64,000 bases of DNA from Desulfopila sp. IMCC35006 (GTDB taxonomy: Bacteria > Desulfobacterota > Desulfobulbia > Desulfobulbales > Desulfocapsaceae), in the NCBI RefSeq assembly GCF_005116645.1, contig NZ_SWCM01000015.1:1-64000 (forward strand), written 5' to 3'. The first letter of the stretch is position 1. The number at the start of each line of letters is the position of its first letter. Both the position numbers and the translations under genes were made by a program. Under the pieces are notes generated by a model. That model was not told the origin of the DNA, searched no databases, and saw nothing but the letters and a program-made list of their open reading frames with translations. Below, piece by piece: positions 19,112 to 28,200 of this stretch.

Positions 19112-20408
19112 TTCCTTTGGTTTCTTGCCATTGAGACGGCAACTGTGCCTTATTATTCACCGGTGAACGATTACCTTCAGGTTTGTCAATATCTTTTATG
19201 ATGACTTTTAGAGCTACTGATAATCCTGCAAAGAGATACCATTCATAACTTGTTAAACCATAACTGGCAAAACTAAAAATTATATTCATAAGTAACCAAA
19301 CCTGCATAGCTTTATTTAATGATAATATGTAATTATCATCGCCAAATTTGTAAATGATAGTTTTCTTAATTTCATTAGAACTATTTACGATTGATTTTAT
19401 CAGTGCTATAATAATAACTAAGCCAAAAAAACCTAGTTCTTCAGCAACTTCAAGATATAAATTATGTGAAGGTTGGGCAACACCGCGAAAATTTGCGTTT
19501 GCCTCTCGTGAGGTTCCTAACCCGTGGCCGAATAATGGTTTTCTCATATATACCATTAGATCCTGCTTTAATCCTTCTAGCCTTCCTTCTGCGGTTACGG
19601 CGTTTTTAGTGTCCGATGAAAATATGGACTCATATCTATCTTTAAAATTAGCTCCCAAATAAATATTGCTTACTGCAATACCGATGCAAATCAATGCTAA
19701 TATAAATATCTTATTCTTGCTTTTGATAAACACACCGAAAAATATTACAAATAAACCGATGAGTCCTGACCTTGAACCTGTTAAAAGTAGCGCATAAATG
19801 GCTAATGGTATCAATATGAAAGACATAAGCCTTTTCTTGATCGATACGTTTCCAAGATAATAATAAAATGGAATTACCGTCAAAACAATGAACGCAAGAC
19901 CATTTGGGTTCACTATATCATAGGGGGCACCAGACAACCTGTTCATGTACTCCCAATTTTCCATACTGGCAAATGAACCCCAATATCCTTGGGTCAGATG
20001 GAGGTATAACGGCTCAATTATTCTGAATGATTGGCATAAGACAAAGACCGATACGAATTTAATGAGTTTTGCCTCAGTATTAACTAAAAAGATAGTAAAA
20101 TAATAAAAAATTACTGCTTTGATTAAGCTTTCTATGCCATGTTTTATTACAGAGCCAGGCCACTCGACAAATGGTAAAGTTATAACTATGTAAAAAAATA
20201 ATATTTTTAAAATAGTGTTGATTGTAGAGTTCTTTATTTCAACTATTGACTCTTTATTATTAATAAAGATTAAAATACATATTAATATAACTAAACAAAG
20301 GTCAAATCTGATGGCTCCCAATAAAGGTAATCTGGCAGTCAAGTGTGTAAACCAGCTAATGACAAAAAGCAGATATAAATTAAAGCCAAAATTCATTGCA
20401 GTAGCCAA
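19050..20408 (-). CDS. Wzy/WaaL-type O-antigen polymerase or ligase, 3' end replaced by IS66 sequence
   Basis: The frame encodes 452 residues, but only about the first 410 belong to the gene. They contain roughly ten membrane segments, the Wzy_C motif LTGSRSGLIGLF and the periplasmic loop PSHNLYLEVAEELGFFG, as in polymerases/ligases that join lipid-linked repeats. From about 19174 downwards the sequence is the IS66 right end: the chain changes from KDIDKPEG to IS-encoded NRSPVNNK and runs on to a chance stop at 19050, antisense to the transposase. The membrane core seems complete, so the protein may still work with a foreign tail of about 42 residues. It lies five bases after the CapK-like gene, likely in one operon. 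Confidence 0.82.
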   Translation of the reverse strand: MATAMNFGFNLYLLFVISWFTHLTARLPLLGAIRFDLCLVILICILIFINNKESIVEIKNSTINTILKILFFYIVITLPFVEWPGSVIKHGIESLIKAVIFYYFTIFLVNTEAKLIKFVSVFVLCQSFRIIEPLYLHLTQGYWGSFASMENWEYMNRLSGAPYDIVNPNGLAFIVLTVIPFYYYLGNVSIKKRLMSFILIPLAIYALLLTGSRSGLIGLFVIFFGVFIKSKNKIFILALICIGIAVSNIYLGANFKDRYESIFSSDTKNAVTAEGRLEGLKQDLMVYMRKPLFGHGLGTSREANANFRGVAQPSHNLYLEVAEELGFFGLVIIIALIKSIVNSSNEIKKTIIYKFGDDNYILSLNKAMQVWLLMNIIFSFASYGLTSYEWYLFAGLSVALKVIIKDIDKPEGNRSPVNNKAQLPSQWQETKGISSARTMARQEGAVWLRRKL

Positions 20409-20413
20409 CCCAA

Positions 20414-21763
20414 TTATTGTTTAATTTTACAAATAGAGAATCTGAATTTACCATTATCTTCACAATTAAATGCATCTACATAATTGATTTGTATGTGCGC
20501 ATAATGTTCAAATAAGGCTTCGAAATAATTAACTAATTTATCTTCATACAATGTGTTGAAATGTGTATCTACAACCAAGTTCAGAGTGACAAGTTCCAGC
20601 GAATCCTGAATTATTTGCATCTGCACGATTCCAGGCAGCTTAGTCAAGGTGTTTTCAATTAACGACACTCCCGCAACTCTGGTGCCATCTTTCTTCAATA
20701 GGAAATCTGCTACCCTGCCTGTGATGCTCTCCATGAGAGGCAGGCCTCTTCCGCAGGAGCACTTTCTGTCGGTGGGTATGCCCACATCCTCGACTTGATA
20801 GCGAATTAACGGCATTGCACGGTTCATGAGATCGGTCACCACGAGTATGCCGGGTTCACCGGATGCAGCCGGCATCCCGTCATCTTTTATGAATTCAATG
20901 AAAAGGTGCTCGATATTCAGGTGCATCCCCTCATGTTTCTCGCATTCGCAGGCAATCAGGCTCACTTCCTCGCAACCATAACGATCTGTGACCTTTAGTC
21001 CGAAAACCTCTTCGATGGTTCTTCGTTCAGATGGAATGAGCATCATAGATGTAGATAGGATTCCTTTGGGTCTGAGATCTTTTATACTCATATCACGCAG
21101 GTATTGAGAGAGAAGGAAAATTGAATGTGCATGCCCCATGATGAGAGTCGGGCGAACTTTGTGCCACTCCTCGATAAAACTTAGAACTGCCTTCTCGTTA
21201 ACACTCATAGTGTCAAGATAGATGACAGGGGAAAGCATCCACTGCTTCAGCTTTTCCTTAACTGTGGCCGGATAATGAGGATTGCCCCAGATAGCGGCAA
21301 CAGGCTCGCCGGGTTCCCATCCCGTCCATCGATCATGCCTGCGCGAGCAGGCATTGCGCAGTTCGCTGCACTCCTCAGTGAAATACAATTCAAGAGATTT
21401 CCCGGTTGACCCCCCTGTTTTTGATTGTTGGAGTTTTTCCAAGTGATAGCCACGACTGATCAGTTCCGACATGTTGTTGCGGAGCTCTGATTTTGTTAGC
21501 ACCGGCAGACGTCTTAAATCACTCGGTGAGCGGATGTCCTCGGGGGTCAAACCAGCTTGCCGAAAGCGTTTGCGATAGAAATCGTTTTGCTCAAAAGAAA
21601 AACGCACAATTTCTCCCAGCCGCTGCCACTGAATTTCGCGCAATGTTGTTTCGGAAAGATACTGGGATATCTCAAGTGCCTTCCAATGACGTAATTTGGG
21701 GCTTTTGCCTATCAAGCAATGAATTGGTTCAAAAATATTTCTTCTGATCATTGGTAGGATCAC
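20414..21763 (-). CDS. CapK/phenylacetate-CoA ligase-like adenylate-forming enzyme (second copy)
   Basis: 449 residues. The phosphate loop SKTGGSTGKS is at about 114-123. DRYGCEEVSLIACECE and PLIRYQVEDVG are the later adenylation motifs, and CSCGRG matches the cysteine motif of the homologue at 5910-7250. The two proteins share the fold and motifs but are only distantly similar. It is followed after five bases by the polymerase/ligase gene, linking an acid-activating enzyme to polymer assembly. The start codon is about 85 bases from an IS66 element inserted upstream, which probably cuts it off from its original promoter. Confidence 0.85.
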   Translation of the reverse strand: MILPMIRRNIFEPIHCLIGKSPKLRHWKALEISQYLSETTLREIQWQRLGEIVRFSFEQNDFYRKRFRQAGLTPEDIRSPSDLRRLPVLTKSELRNNMSELISRGYHLEKLQQSKTGGSTGKSLELYFTEECSELRNACSRRHDRWTGWEPGEPVAAIWGNPHYPATVKEKLKQWMLSPVIYLDTMSVNEKAVLSFIEEWHKVRPTLIMGHAHSIFLLSQYLRDMSIKDLRPKGILSTSMMLIPSERRTIEEVFGLKVTDRYGCEEVSLIACECEKHEGMHLNIEHLFIEFIKDDGMPAASGEPGILVVTDLMNRAMPLIRYQVEDVGIPTDRKCSCGRGLPLMESITGRVADFLLKKDGTRVAGVSLIENTLTKLPGIVQMQIIQDSLELVTLNLVVDTHFNTLYEDKLVNYFEALFEHYAHIQINYVDAFNCEDNGKFRFSICKIKQ

Positions 21764-21849
21764 GGTATTACCTTTTTTATATTTTTAACGCTTTAAAAAC
21801 GTTATTATGGAGTCACCATTATTTCAGAATAGTTATTGATAATTTGTTT

Positions 21850-23561
21850 GTAACTATTCAGCAATAAATTGAATTTTTACAGATTCCATGAATGCCGGCC
21901 ATTTACCTTGGAATAATAATCGCAGACCATCCGTCGCCGACACATCCTGTTTTCTGCAGTTCGTCAGGTAGCTTCGTATACGACAGAATATCTTGGCCCC
22001 GTCCATGGAACGGAAACAACCCGACACCTTTTGCTGAACCTTGATCATTCGGAGATCGTTTTCAGCCTGGTTGTTGGTAAAAGAGACGAGCGGATCATCC
22101 ATGAAGCGGAGGACGTCGCCTTCAAAGTCTTTTAAACGCTCCAGAAGATTCCTGGACTTGGACCTGGCGAGTTTTCCCGGCTTCCAGTGTTTTGCTCTTT
22201 TTATCGGTGCGGGGCATTCGGTTTCGGCTTCCGTCAGGAGTTTTCGGTAGCGTTTTCGATATAACTCCGATGAGGGAGGATCAAGACAACCACCGGCATC
22301 ATCCACCGCCCCGTTGATTTCAAGGAGCAACGCATTCATTTGCTGAGCCCATTTTTGGCCATCCTGTTCCCAGGCCCTTGTCAACTCTCGGAGATGGTGG
22401 GCATTACACAGGGCATGAGCCCGACCGTAATTGAAATAGGGCTTCCAATGGTCATGGCAAAGGATGCCCTGGTAGTTTGGCAGAATCCCGATCTCGTCAA
22501 GGGCTGCTCCACCCCGCTTTTGGTGGGGATAAAAATAGCTGAACTTGTCACTTGAAGTATTGTGCAGCCAGTTGCGAACGCCACCGATATTGACTCCGGT
22601 TTCATCGACGTGAGCTAGTGGAGAGTGGAATAATTGTTCCTTGACCCAGATATCGAAATACGCAAGACGGGCGTAAGCGTCCTGATTGAAATTAACTATG
22701 GATCCAGCACTGATCGGCATCTGCATCTGATCGATAAACTGTTCCTCGATGCGGTTGTACGGGATCATCTGGTACTGTGACAGATAAACTGAGTTGACCT
22801 TGACCCTGACGCCGTATTGTACCGGCCGCGTGACTCCTTCTGGAAAAGGCGCGACATATTTTGTACCTCGCTGGTCCACAAAGACCTCGGCTTGGTATTC
22901 GGTGACTACAGTGCTGATATCCAAATCGATAACCTGTCTGCGCTCATGTCCGATCTTGCGGTATTCACCCGGTGGCAGAAGACTCCTGTCGACCGGAATA
23001 AATTTGATGATGTCGGGATCGGCGACTTGATTGAGTGTTTTGCCGATATGGCCATGTTGCCCACCCGGTTTGCGTCCGCTTGCCGTCTTGGCCTCTTTCT
23101 TCCGGTGCGGATCGGTCACCGGCGGTTTACTGCTGTTACGGCTGTTGAGTCCAAGACGATTGACCAGGATGGAAATCAACAGAAGCATGACTTCAAGGCT
23201 CGCTTTGAGCGCTGGGGAGAGGTTTTCCTCCTGGCCGATCAAAGTGGTGACATGTTTAACCGTTTCTTCTACATTGATATTGTCAATCGTCATGTACTCC
23301 CCCGTGTTTTTGATGGTGCATTATAACACGGGTTTTTAAAACGAAATTTTTGTCTCCAGGATGCCCGCCACACCATTTTTAAATTTTGCACGTCTCCGGG
23401 GGCACGGGCACATTCAGTGGATTCAGCACGACCTGAGCAAAACTATTGTGAATGGCCTAACGGCGGAGACCGCCAAGTTGTTTGAATTTTAATAATTTTG
23501 CCCAAAACCTTGTCAAGAACTATTTTTGATAGGGTGAAAATAATTTAAGCTGAATAGTTAC
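21850..23561 (-). mobile_element. IS66-type insertion sequence with perfect 8-bp target duplication
   Basis: The ends are GTAACTATTCAGC at 21850-21862 and its exact complement at 23549-23561. Outside both ends stands the same octamer ATTTGTTT (21842-21849 and 23562-23569), the 8-bp duplication typical of IS66. The intact repeats and duplication argue for a recent insertion into the intergenic region of the polysaccharide genes. Confidence 0.95.
21854..23293 (-). CDS. IS66 family transposase
   Basis: 479 residues, full length, the only gene of its element. The N-terminal helical domain (LLLISILVNRLGLNSRNSSKPP) and GGQHGHIGKT linker are followed by DDE motifs HVDETGVNIGG, CHDHWKPYFNY and FTNNQAENDLRMIKVQQKVSG. 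The absence of tnpA and tnpB places it with the single-gene (ISBst12-like) branch of IS66. There are no stops or frameshifts, so it is probably functional. Confidence 0.93.
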   Translation of the reverse strand: MTIDNINVEETVKHVTTLIGQEENLSPALKASLEVMLLLISILVNRLGLNSRNSSKPPVTDPHRKKEAKTASGRKPGGQHGHIGKTLNQVADPDIIKFIPVDRSLLPPGEYRKIGHERRQVIDLDISTVVTEYQAEVFVDQRGTKYVAPFPEGVTRPVQYGVRVKVNSVYLSQYQMIPYNRIEEQFIDQMQMPISAGSIVNFNQDAYARLAYFDIWVKEQLFHSPLAHVDETGVNIGGVRNWLHNTSSDKFSYFYPHQKRGGAALDEIGILPNYQGILCHDHWKPYFNYGRAHALCNAHHLRELTRAWEQDGQKWAQQMNALLLEINGAVDDAGGCLDPPSSELYRKRYRKLLTEAETECPAPIKRAKHWKPGKLARSKSRNLLERLKDFEGDVLRFMDDPLVSFTNNQAENDLRMIKVQQKVSGCFRSMDGAKIFCRIRSYLTNCRKQDVSATDGLRLLFQGKWPAFMESVKIQFIAE

Positions 23562-23724
23562 ATTTGTTTTAATGACATAGCTTTCCAACCCTTTATGCAA
23601 AATAATTTCATCCTGGGATGATTACAATTACAGTATCCTCTGGCACCGATTTATTGACAATCATATTAACACCAACGGAAATATTGTTTAATCGTTATTA
23701 ACATTCTGAAAACAATCTTTTTAA

Positions 23725-24300
23725 TTATTCATTATGAATAACGATAAAATCACGGCTGCCCTGGAAACTGATAATTTTAGCAGGAACACCAACCGCTACG
23801 GCCATATCGGGCAAATCTTTTGTGACAACGGCGTTTGCTCCAATGGCAACATGGTTTCCAATTACAATCTTTCCAAAAATCTTTGCACCAGGGCCAATAT
23901 AAACGTAGTCTCCGATTACAGGCAAGCCCCATTTATTGCCACGGCCAGCATAACCAACAGTTACTTCCTGACTAATATTGCAATTCTTACCTATTTTTGT
24001 ATCACCACCCAAAATAATATTTCCAAAATGACCAATGTAAAATCCCGGTCCAATATCAATTTCTGGTTCTATATGAATACCATACAAAATCTCCATCATT
24101 TTAAATAAGAAAACACCTATGACAGAAAAAAATTTTCTTAATATGATGTTTTTAATATTACGTCTTACATATCTGTTATATCTATATATGACTGTCGCTA
24201 ATGCTCCTGGATACCCACAGAGTATCCTAAATGTTTCCCAGTAGGTTCTGTTTCCTGAACGACTATATCTATTTAAGTCAGAATTAATATTTTCGAACAT
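23725..24300 (-). CDS. Serine O-acetyltransferase-like hexapeptide transferase
   Basis: 191 residues. The N-terminal helical part (MFENINSDLNRYSRSG to RYNRYVRRNIKN) resembles CysE-like acetyltransferases of capsule loci. Hexapeptide repeats run from about 75 to 175 (IDIGPGFYIGHFGNIILGGD, KIGKNCNISQEVTVGYAGRG, PVIGDYVYIGPGAKIFGKIV). The ending LPDMAVAVGVPAKIISFQG is typical of the family. It probably acetylates a sugar hydroxyl, though the substrate is unknown. It lies upstream of the CapK-like gene in the same direction and the IS66 element now separates them. It differs from the hexapeptide protein at 14747. Confidence 0.82.
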   Translation of the reverse strand: MFENINSDLNRYSRSGNRTYWETFRILCGYPGALATVIYRYNRYVRRNIKNIILRKFFSVIGVFLFKMMEILYGIHIEPEIDIGPGFYIGHFGNIILGGDTKIGKNCNISQEVTVGYAGRGNKWGLPVIGDYVYIGPGAKIFGKIVIGNHVAIGANAVVTKDLPDMAVAVGVPAKIISFQGSRDFIVIHNE

Positions 24301-24641
24301 TTAAAACCCCTCGATTTTTTCTTTGAAAAAATATGAACACCTTCCCGACATTTGTTCAATATAAAAGCTAATTACGGCTGAAACCAATCCACCTTTTTAA
24401 CAGCTATTCCCGTTTTATCACCGATTACGAGGTTTAAGAGCAGTTCTTCGGACTTTAACCTACGTGAATCGTGACATAACCGGAAGTCGCACCCTTAAAA
24501 TGAAATTGTTGTCATGTTTTTGCGACTTTTGCGCTGATTCTGATACATTTGGGACATACTACTCCCTTAACCTTGGCAAAACCTGATTTTCCAAGAGTTT
24601 TTGATCTCTGACAACTGAATAACTGCAAGACTATAGCATTG

Positions 24642-26015
24642 CTATGTCCGGCATACCTCTTTCAGGGCAGGTCCATCAATTCCATGAGCGATAGCCCGCA
24701 GGATAGTTTCCATCGAATCAACCTGATAATTGCGGAAGAAAGCTCTGATAGCTTCCCACAACGATCTTTTTGATTCTTCTTTGGCCAGTGCCTCCTGAAA
24801 GAGCCAGCAGCTCAGCTGTTGCGCCTGATCTATGAGAAACGCGAGCATCATCAAAATAGTGAACACCCCGCTCAGGTTCTTTTTGCCAAGGCCGTAGTTA
24901 TGGCCCAGATTATAATCCTGATTTTTTAGCGTGTTGAATGTTTCATTCTCAACTTTCCAGCGCGCTCTGCCGGCCCGCATCAAATTGAAAACATTCTCTT
25001 TTGTTATCGCAATATCGGTTACCCAGCTGAAGGTGGTTATTTTTTCGTTCTCGTCGATCTGGCTGTAATCGAGCACATTAACCAGCAGATCAGGATTGGA
25101 TTTGTTCAAAGGAACCTGGTTGACGAACTTGAAAAAGTGGCCGATTTTACGGTTCTCCGGATCAACAAAAGACATTTGAACGGCTCGCTCTTCTTTTACA
25201 GCCTGCGCAAGCGCAGCAAAAAGTGCGGTGTGATCACCTGGTTTGGCACCGAGAATATAACGAAGGTTGAGCTTTTGCAGGTCTCGAATATGAGGCGCGT
25301 TGCTGGCTAACGCATCTTCAACCACAATAACCTTCAAGTGGGGATGCTCGTTTCGGAACCTTGTATAGAAACGTTGAGCTGCGTTTCGCTCGCAGTCATT
25401 TTTACTGGTGCCATCCTGTTTGGTCATCATCTCCGGAAAGACGGGGATGACCACCTTGCAGTCCGGTCGCACGAAAGAAGCGGCATACATCTGTTGGTAA
25501 TACAGAGTTTGACCATTGCGACTCTTTTTTGACATGCAATAAGGAGATGAAACTTTGCCCGATGAGTAGAAGCCGGTACCGTCACCACTCAGGAGATAGT
25601 GCCCGTCGATGTAAGCCATCTTTTCGAAATCTTTTCCCCGCTGAAGATGCCGAAAAACAGAGCGAAAAGGTGCACGCAACGAAGAAAGTGACAATGGATC
25701 TAGTATGGTCCGCATTTGGCTGTCGCAGGGTATATTGGTTATGCCGAACATTGAATGCAGGTTTTGCGGTTCTTTCTGTCGTTGTTTGTCAAAGGCGAGC
25801 AGGGATGGGTGTTTTAACTGGAACACCGCCAAGCCTGACATCAGTGCATCATCCAGTGAGATTGTGCAATTGGCACCTCTGCTGTCGGGGATTTGTCGAA
25901 AATCCTTTTGTATTGCCGCAAACAAGCAGTCAGCGTTGAGGTGTTTTCTCACTTTTCGTTCAGCAGTTGTTGCCAGCCCTGACACGCTGGCCAGATAATA
26001 CTTTTTTGATTTCAT
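24642..26015 (-). CDS. DDE transposase (IS4/ISNCY-like)
   Basis: 457 residues, intact. Recognisable features: an N-terminal region RQIPDSRGANCTISLDDALMSGLAVF, a first catalytic Asp in KMAYIDGHYLLSGDGTGF, a second Asp in VVEDALASNAPH, and a C-terminal block RARWKVENETFNTLKNQDYN with the Glu-Asn-Glu and YREK-like spacing of IS4-type enzymes. It resembles the unclassified (ISNCY) transposases common in deltaproteobacteria. Terminal repeats could not be found with confidence. It lies in the gap between the hexapeptide transferase and the GT2 gene, splitting the polysaccharide locus. Confidence 0.82.
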   Translation of the reverse strand: MKSKKYYLASVSGLATTAERKVRKHLNADCLFAAIQKDFRQIPDSRGANCTISLDDALMSGLAVFQLKHPSLLAFDKQRQKEPQNLHSMFGITNIPCDSQMRTILDPLSLSSLRAPFRSVFRHLQRGKDFEKMAYIDGHYLLSGDGTGFYSSGKVSSPYCMSKKSRNGQTLYYQQMYAASFVRPDCKVVIPVFPEMMTKQDGTSKNDCERNAAQRFYTRFRNEHPHLKVIVVEDALASNAPHIRDLQKLNLRYILGAKPGDHTALFAALAQAVKEERAVQMSFVDPENRKIGHFFKFVNQVPLNKSNPDLLVNVLDYSQIDENEKITTFSWVTDIAITKENVFNLMRAGRARWKVENETFNTLKNQDYNLGHNYGLGKKNLSGVFTILMMLAFLIDQAQQLSCWLFQEALAKEESKRSLWEAIRAFFRNYQVDSMETILRAIAHGIDGPALKEVCRT

Positions 26016-26836
26016 CGCTTTCTCCTATGTATGTTTTTGAAATTACATAGAAAAAAGCGATTTTTCTCAGCCGATTTTGTCAAGTAAAAAATGTTATGGC
26101 TGGAAAATTATTTATACTATATTTTTGACTACTTACACATGACTGGTGTTATAAAAGTTTACGAACTGCATTTTTAACTTATTTTGCAATTTCAGCTATT
26201 TGTAATTTTTCCGGGAATTGCTGCCTTTTTAACAACATTAGTTGTTAGTAAGGATCACACTGATTGTTCCATAAGAGTACTCGATCCTTTTTAACCATTC
26301 AGCACCCGCTATAAGAGCTGTGGTTTCAATAAAGGATGGCTATTTCCCCGGAAGAGCAATCGGCAAAGCTTCAGACGCTCTGTAAGGCTGTGTTGCCTGC
26401 TTCATATAATGGAGTTAGATAGCGTTTTCTAATAGATCCAACTCTGGTTTGTAAAGGCAACCTCCTGTATCCTGAACATAGACGACCTGATTGTTTTGTT
26501 TGACAAAAGCGCTCATCTGCTATAGCCAGGGCTGACTATTCTGTTCTCCCTTCCCTTAAAAAAAACGTGCAGGAGGTGGCAGTACGCAGTAAGCGCCCTG
26601 GCAGGTAGAGTAGGGCTTCCAATGCCAACGATTTGGGTTGCCGAATTCAGATACTCTCAAAATTTCATTATATTTCCATCAAAGTTAATAGCTAAAGTGG
26701 ATCTATATAATACTCAGCAAAATGGGCTGGGGACAAAGGCCAGTGTAAGGAAGTCCGCAACAAGTTTATAACGTCTTTTTAAATTAACGAGAATGCTAAG
26801 GTAAAGCCGAAAAGAAAGATATATGGATGAGTTTCA
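26016..26836. other. Gene-free stretch with probable decayed sequence
   Basis: About 820 bases without an intact frame, between a transposase and the first gene of the core locus. It probably contains the rest of the IS and remnants of a lost polysaccharide or IS gene, but I could not align any segment to a family. Confidence 0.4.
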
Positions 26837-27736
26837 TTAAGATCCGCTATAGTTAATAATATTCTTTACAATACCTTTGTAAGCACCAATATTAAAAGGA
26901 TCTTTCAAGATTGCCCGGAAAAAATATCGATAAGACTTCTTTTTATCGAATTTCCTGTTGTAACTGCCCCGATTGCAGTAAGTGTAGGAATAAACTTTCC
27001 TGATGTTGGCATCGGTAATCACATCCGGATAATTCATAATGAAATTCTCCATTATCCTATCCGAACATTTTCGCCTCTCCTCAGCATTTTTCGACATCTG
27101 ATCGGAGTGGCCGATACGGTATGCGAACAGAGATTCATCAACAAAATCAAATTCATACTGTGTGGAAATCCTCAGCCACAGGTCCCAGTCGATCCCCATA
27201 CTGAGGGTCTCATCAAATGCACCGAGCCTTTCAATGCATTCTTTGCGAACAATTGAAGATGAAAACGGGATAAAATTATCAAAAAGTAACCACCGTGATA
27301 CCATGCCAGATCGTGGTGTCAGGTATTGTAGGCTGAAATTGAAAGTGACAGAATGTCCATTTTTATCTATTACTCGAGCCCGGCTATATACCACGCCAAC
27401 TGCCTTATTTTCGAACAGTCGGACCTGCTTTGCCAGTTTGTCCTTCTCCCAAAGATCATCGGCATCAAGAAAAGCCACATAGCGACCCCGTGCATTCTTT
27501 ATCCCCTTGTTCTTGGAGTTGGCTTGCCCACTGTTATCCTGCCGAATATAAACCAGATTCCGTACGTCGGCGAATCGTGTCATAATCTGGGGGGTATTAT
27601 CGGTGGAGCCATCGTCAACGACAATGATCTCGTAGTCTTCGTACGTTTGAGCAAGTACGGAGCATAGACAGCCTTCAAGATATCGTCCGTAGTTAAAACA
27701 GGTAATGACGACAGATACTTCAGGTATTTTATTCAT
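26837..27736 (-). CDS. Glycosyltransferase family 2
   Basis: 299 residues. GT-A motifs are clear: VSVVITCFNYGRYLEGCLCS at the N-terminus, IIVVDDGSTDNTPQI, the metal-binding FLDADDLW at about 90-97, and the acceptor region GMIDWDLW-like SMGIDWDLWLRIS. It transfers a sugar from a nucleotide-activated donor with inversion, probably at the inner membrane face during repeat-unit assembly. It is the last gene of the core locus on the minus strand, 464 bases after the neighbouring GT4 gene, so it may have its own promoter. No membrane segment is seen. Confidence 0.88.
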   Translation of the reverse strand: MNKIPEVSVVITCFNYGRYLEGCLCSVLAQTYEDYEIIVVDDGSTDNTPQIMTRFADVRNLVYIRQDNSGQANSKNKGIKNARGRYVAFLDADDLWEKDKLAKQVRLFENKAVGVVYSRARVIDKNGHSVTFNFSLQYLTPRSGMVSRWLLFDNFIPFSSSIVRKECIERLGAFDETLSMGIDWDLWLRISTQYEFDFVDESLFAYRIGHSDQMSKNAEERRKCSDRIMENFIMNYPDVITDANIRKVYSYTYCNRGSYNRKFDKKKSYRYFFRAILKDPFNIGAYKGIVKNIINYSGS

Positions 27737-28200
27737 AGTTCCTTGCAGAGCATTCCGATTCTGTTTGCACTTTAATTTGCAAAAGAATAAACAAATCCAA
27801 ATCGTTTTCTAGGTCCCTCTTCTTGTCACCACTTTGAACCATTTTGACGATTTGTGCAACTCCGCATAAGTATTTTGAGCGACTCTTCATAAGTAAGGTT
27901 CAATCATGAAATCAGGGTCATAAACAAGCTGCTGTTAATCATCAATCCCAAATGCAACATGCCAAGAAAAAACATAAAATCTTGCAAATTGGTATATTGT
28001 AAGTAAACATAGACCGTGTTGATTCATCGGATATTTTGTATCACATCAAGATTTGCGTCCACCGCCCTGAATGACCTGATGGAAGCAATGCTTGCGATTT
28101 CTAGCAAAGCCATAAAAACAAGACCAGTAAACATAAAATACACTTTTTCCCTTGCGAAGAGCAGATTAAGTATTTTTCTAATAACAATTAACAGATAGAT
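27737..28200. other. Intergenic region, no gene seen
   Basis: A 464-base AT-rich gap between two glycosyltransferase genes of the same direction. No supportable frame, terminator or sigma-54-type site was found. Confidence 0.45.

Larger units (their letters stand above)
16735..19174 (+). mobile_element. IS66-type element carrying a DruA/DUF4338 gene
   Basis: Ends: GTAACCGTTCAGCGG at 16735-16749 and the complement of GTAATCGTTCACCGG at 19160-19174, 13 of 15 matching. The 2440-bp element contains two overlapping genes, a DUF4338 protein and an IS66-type transposase, in place of the usual tnpA/tnpB. No 8-bp target duplication is visible, so the flanks may have rearranged after insertion. Its right end replaces the 3' end of a polymerase/ligase gene. 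Confidence 0.7.
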
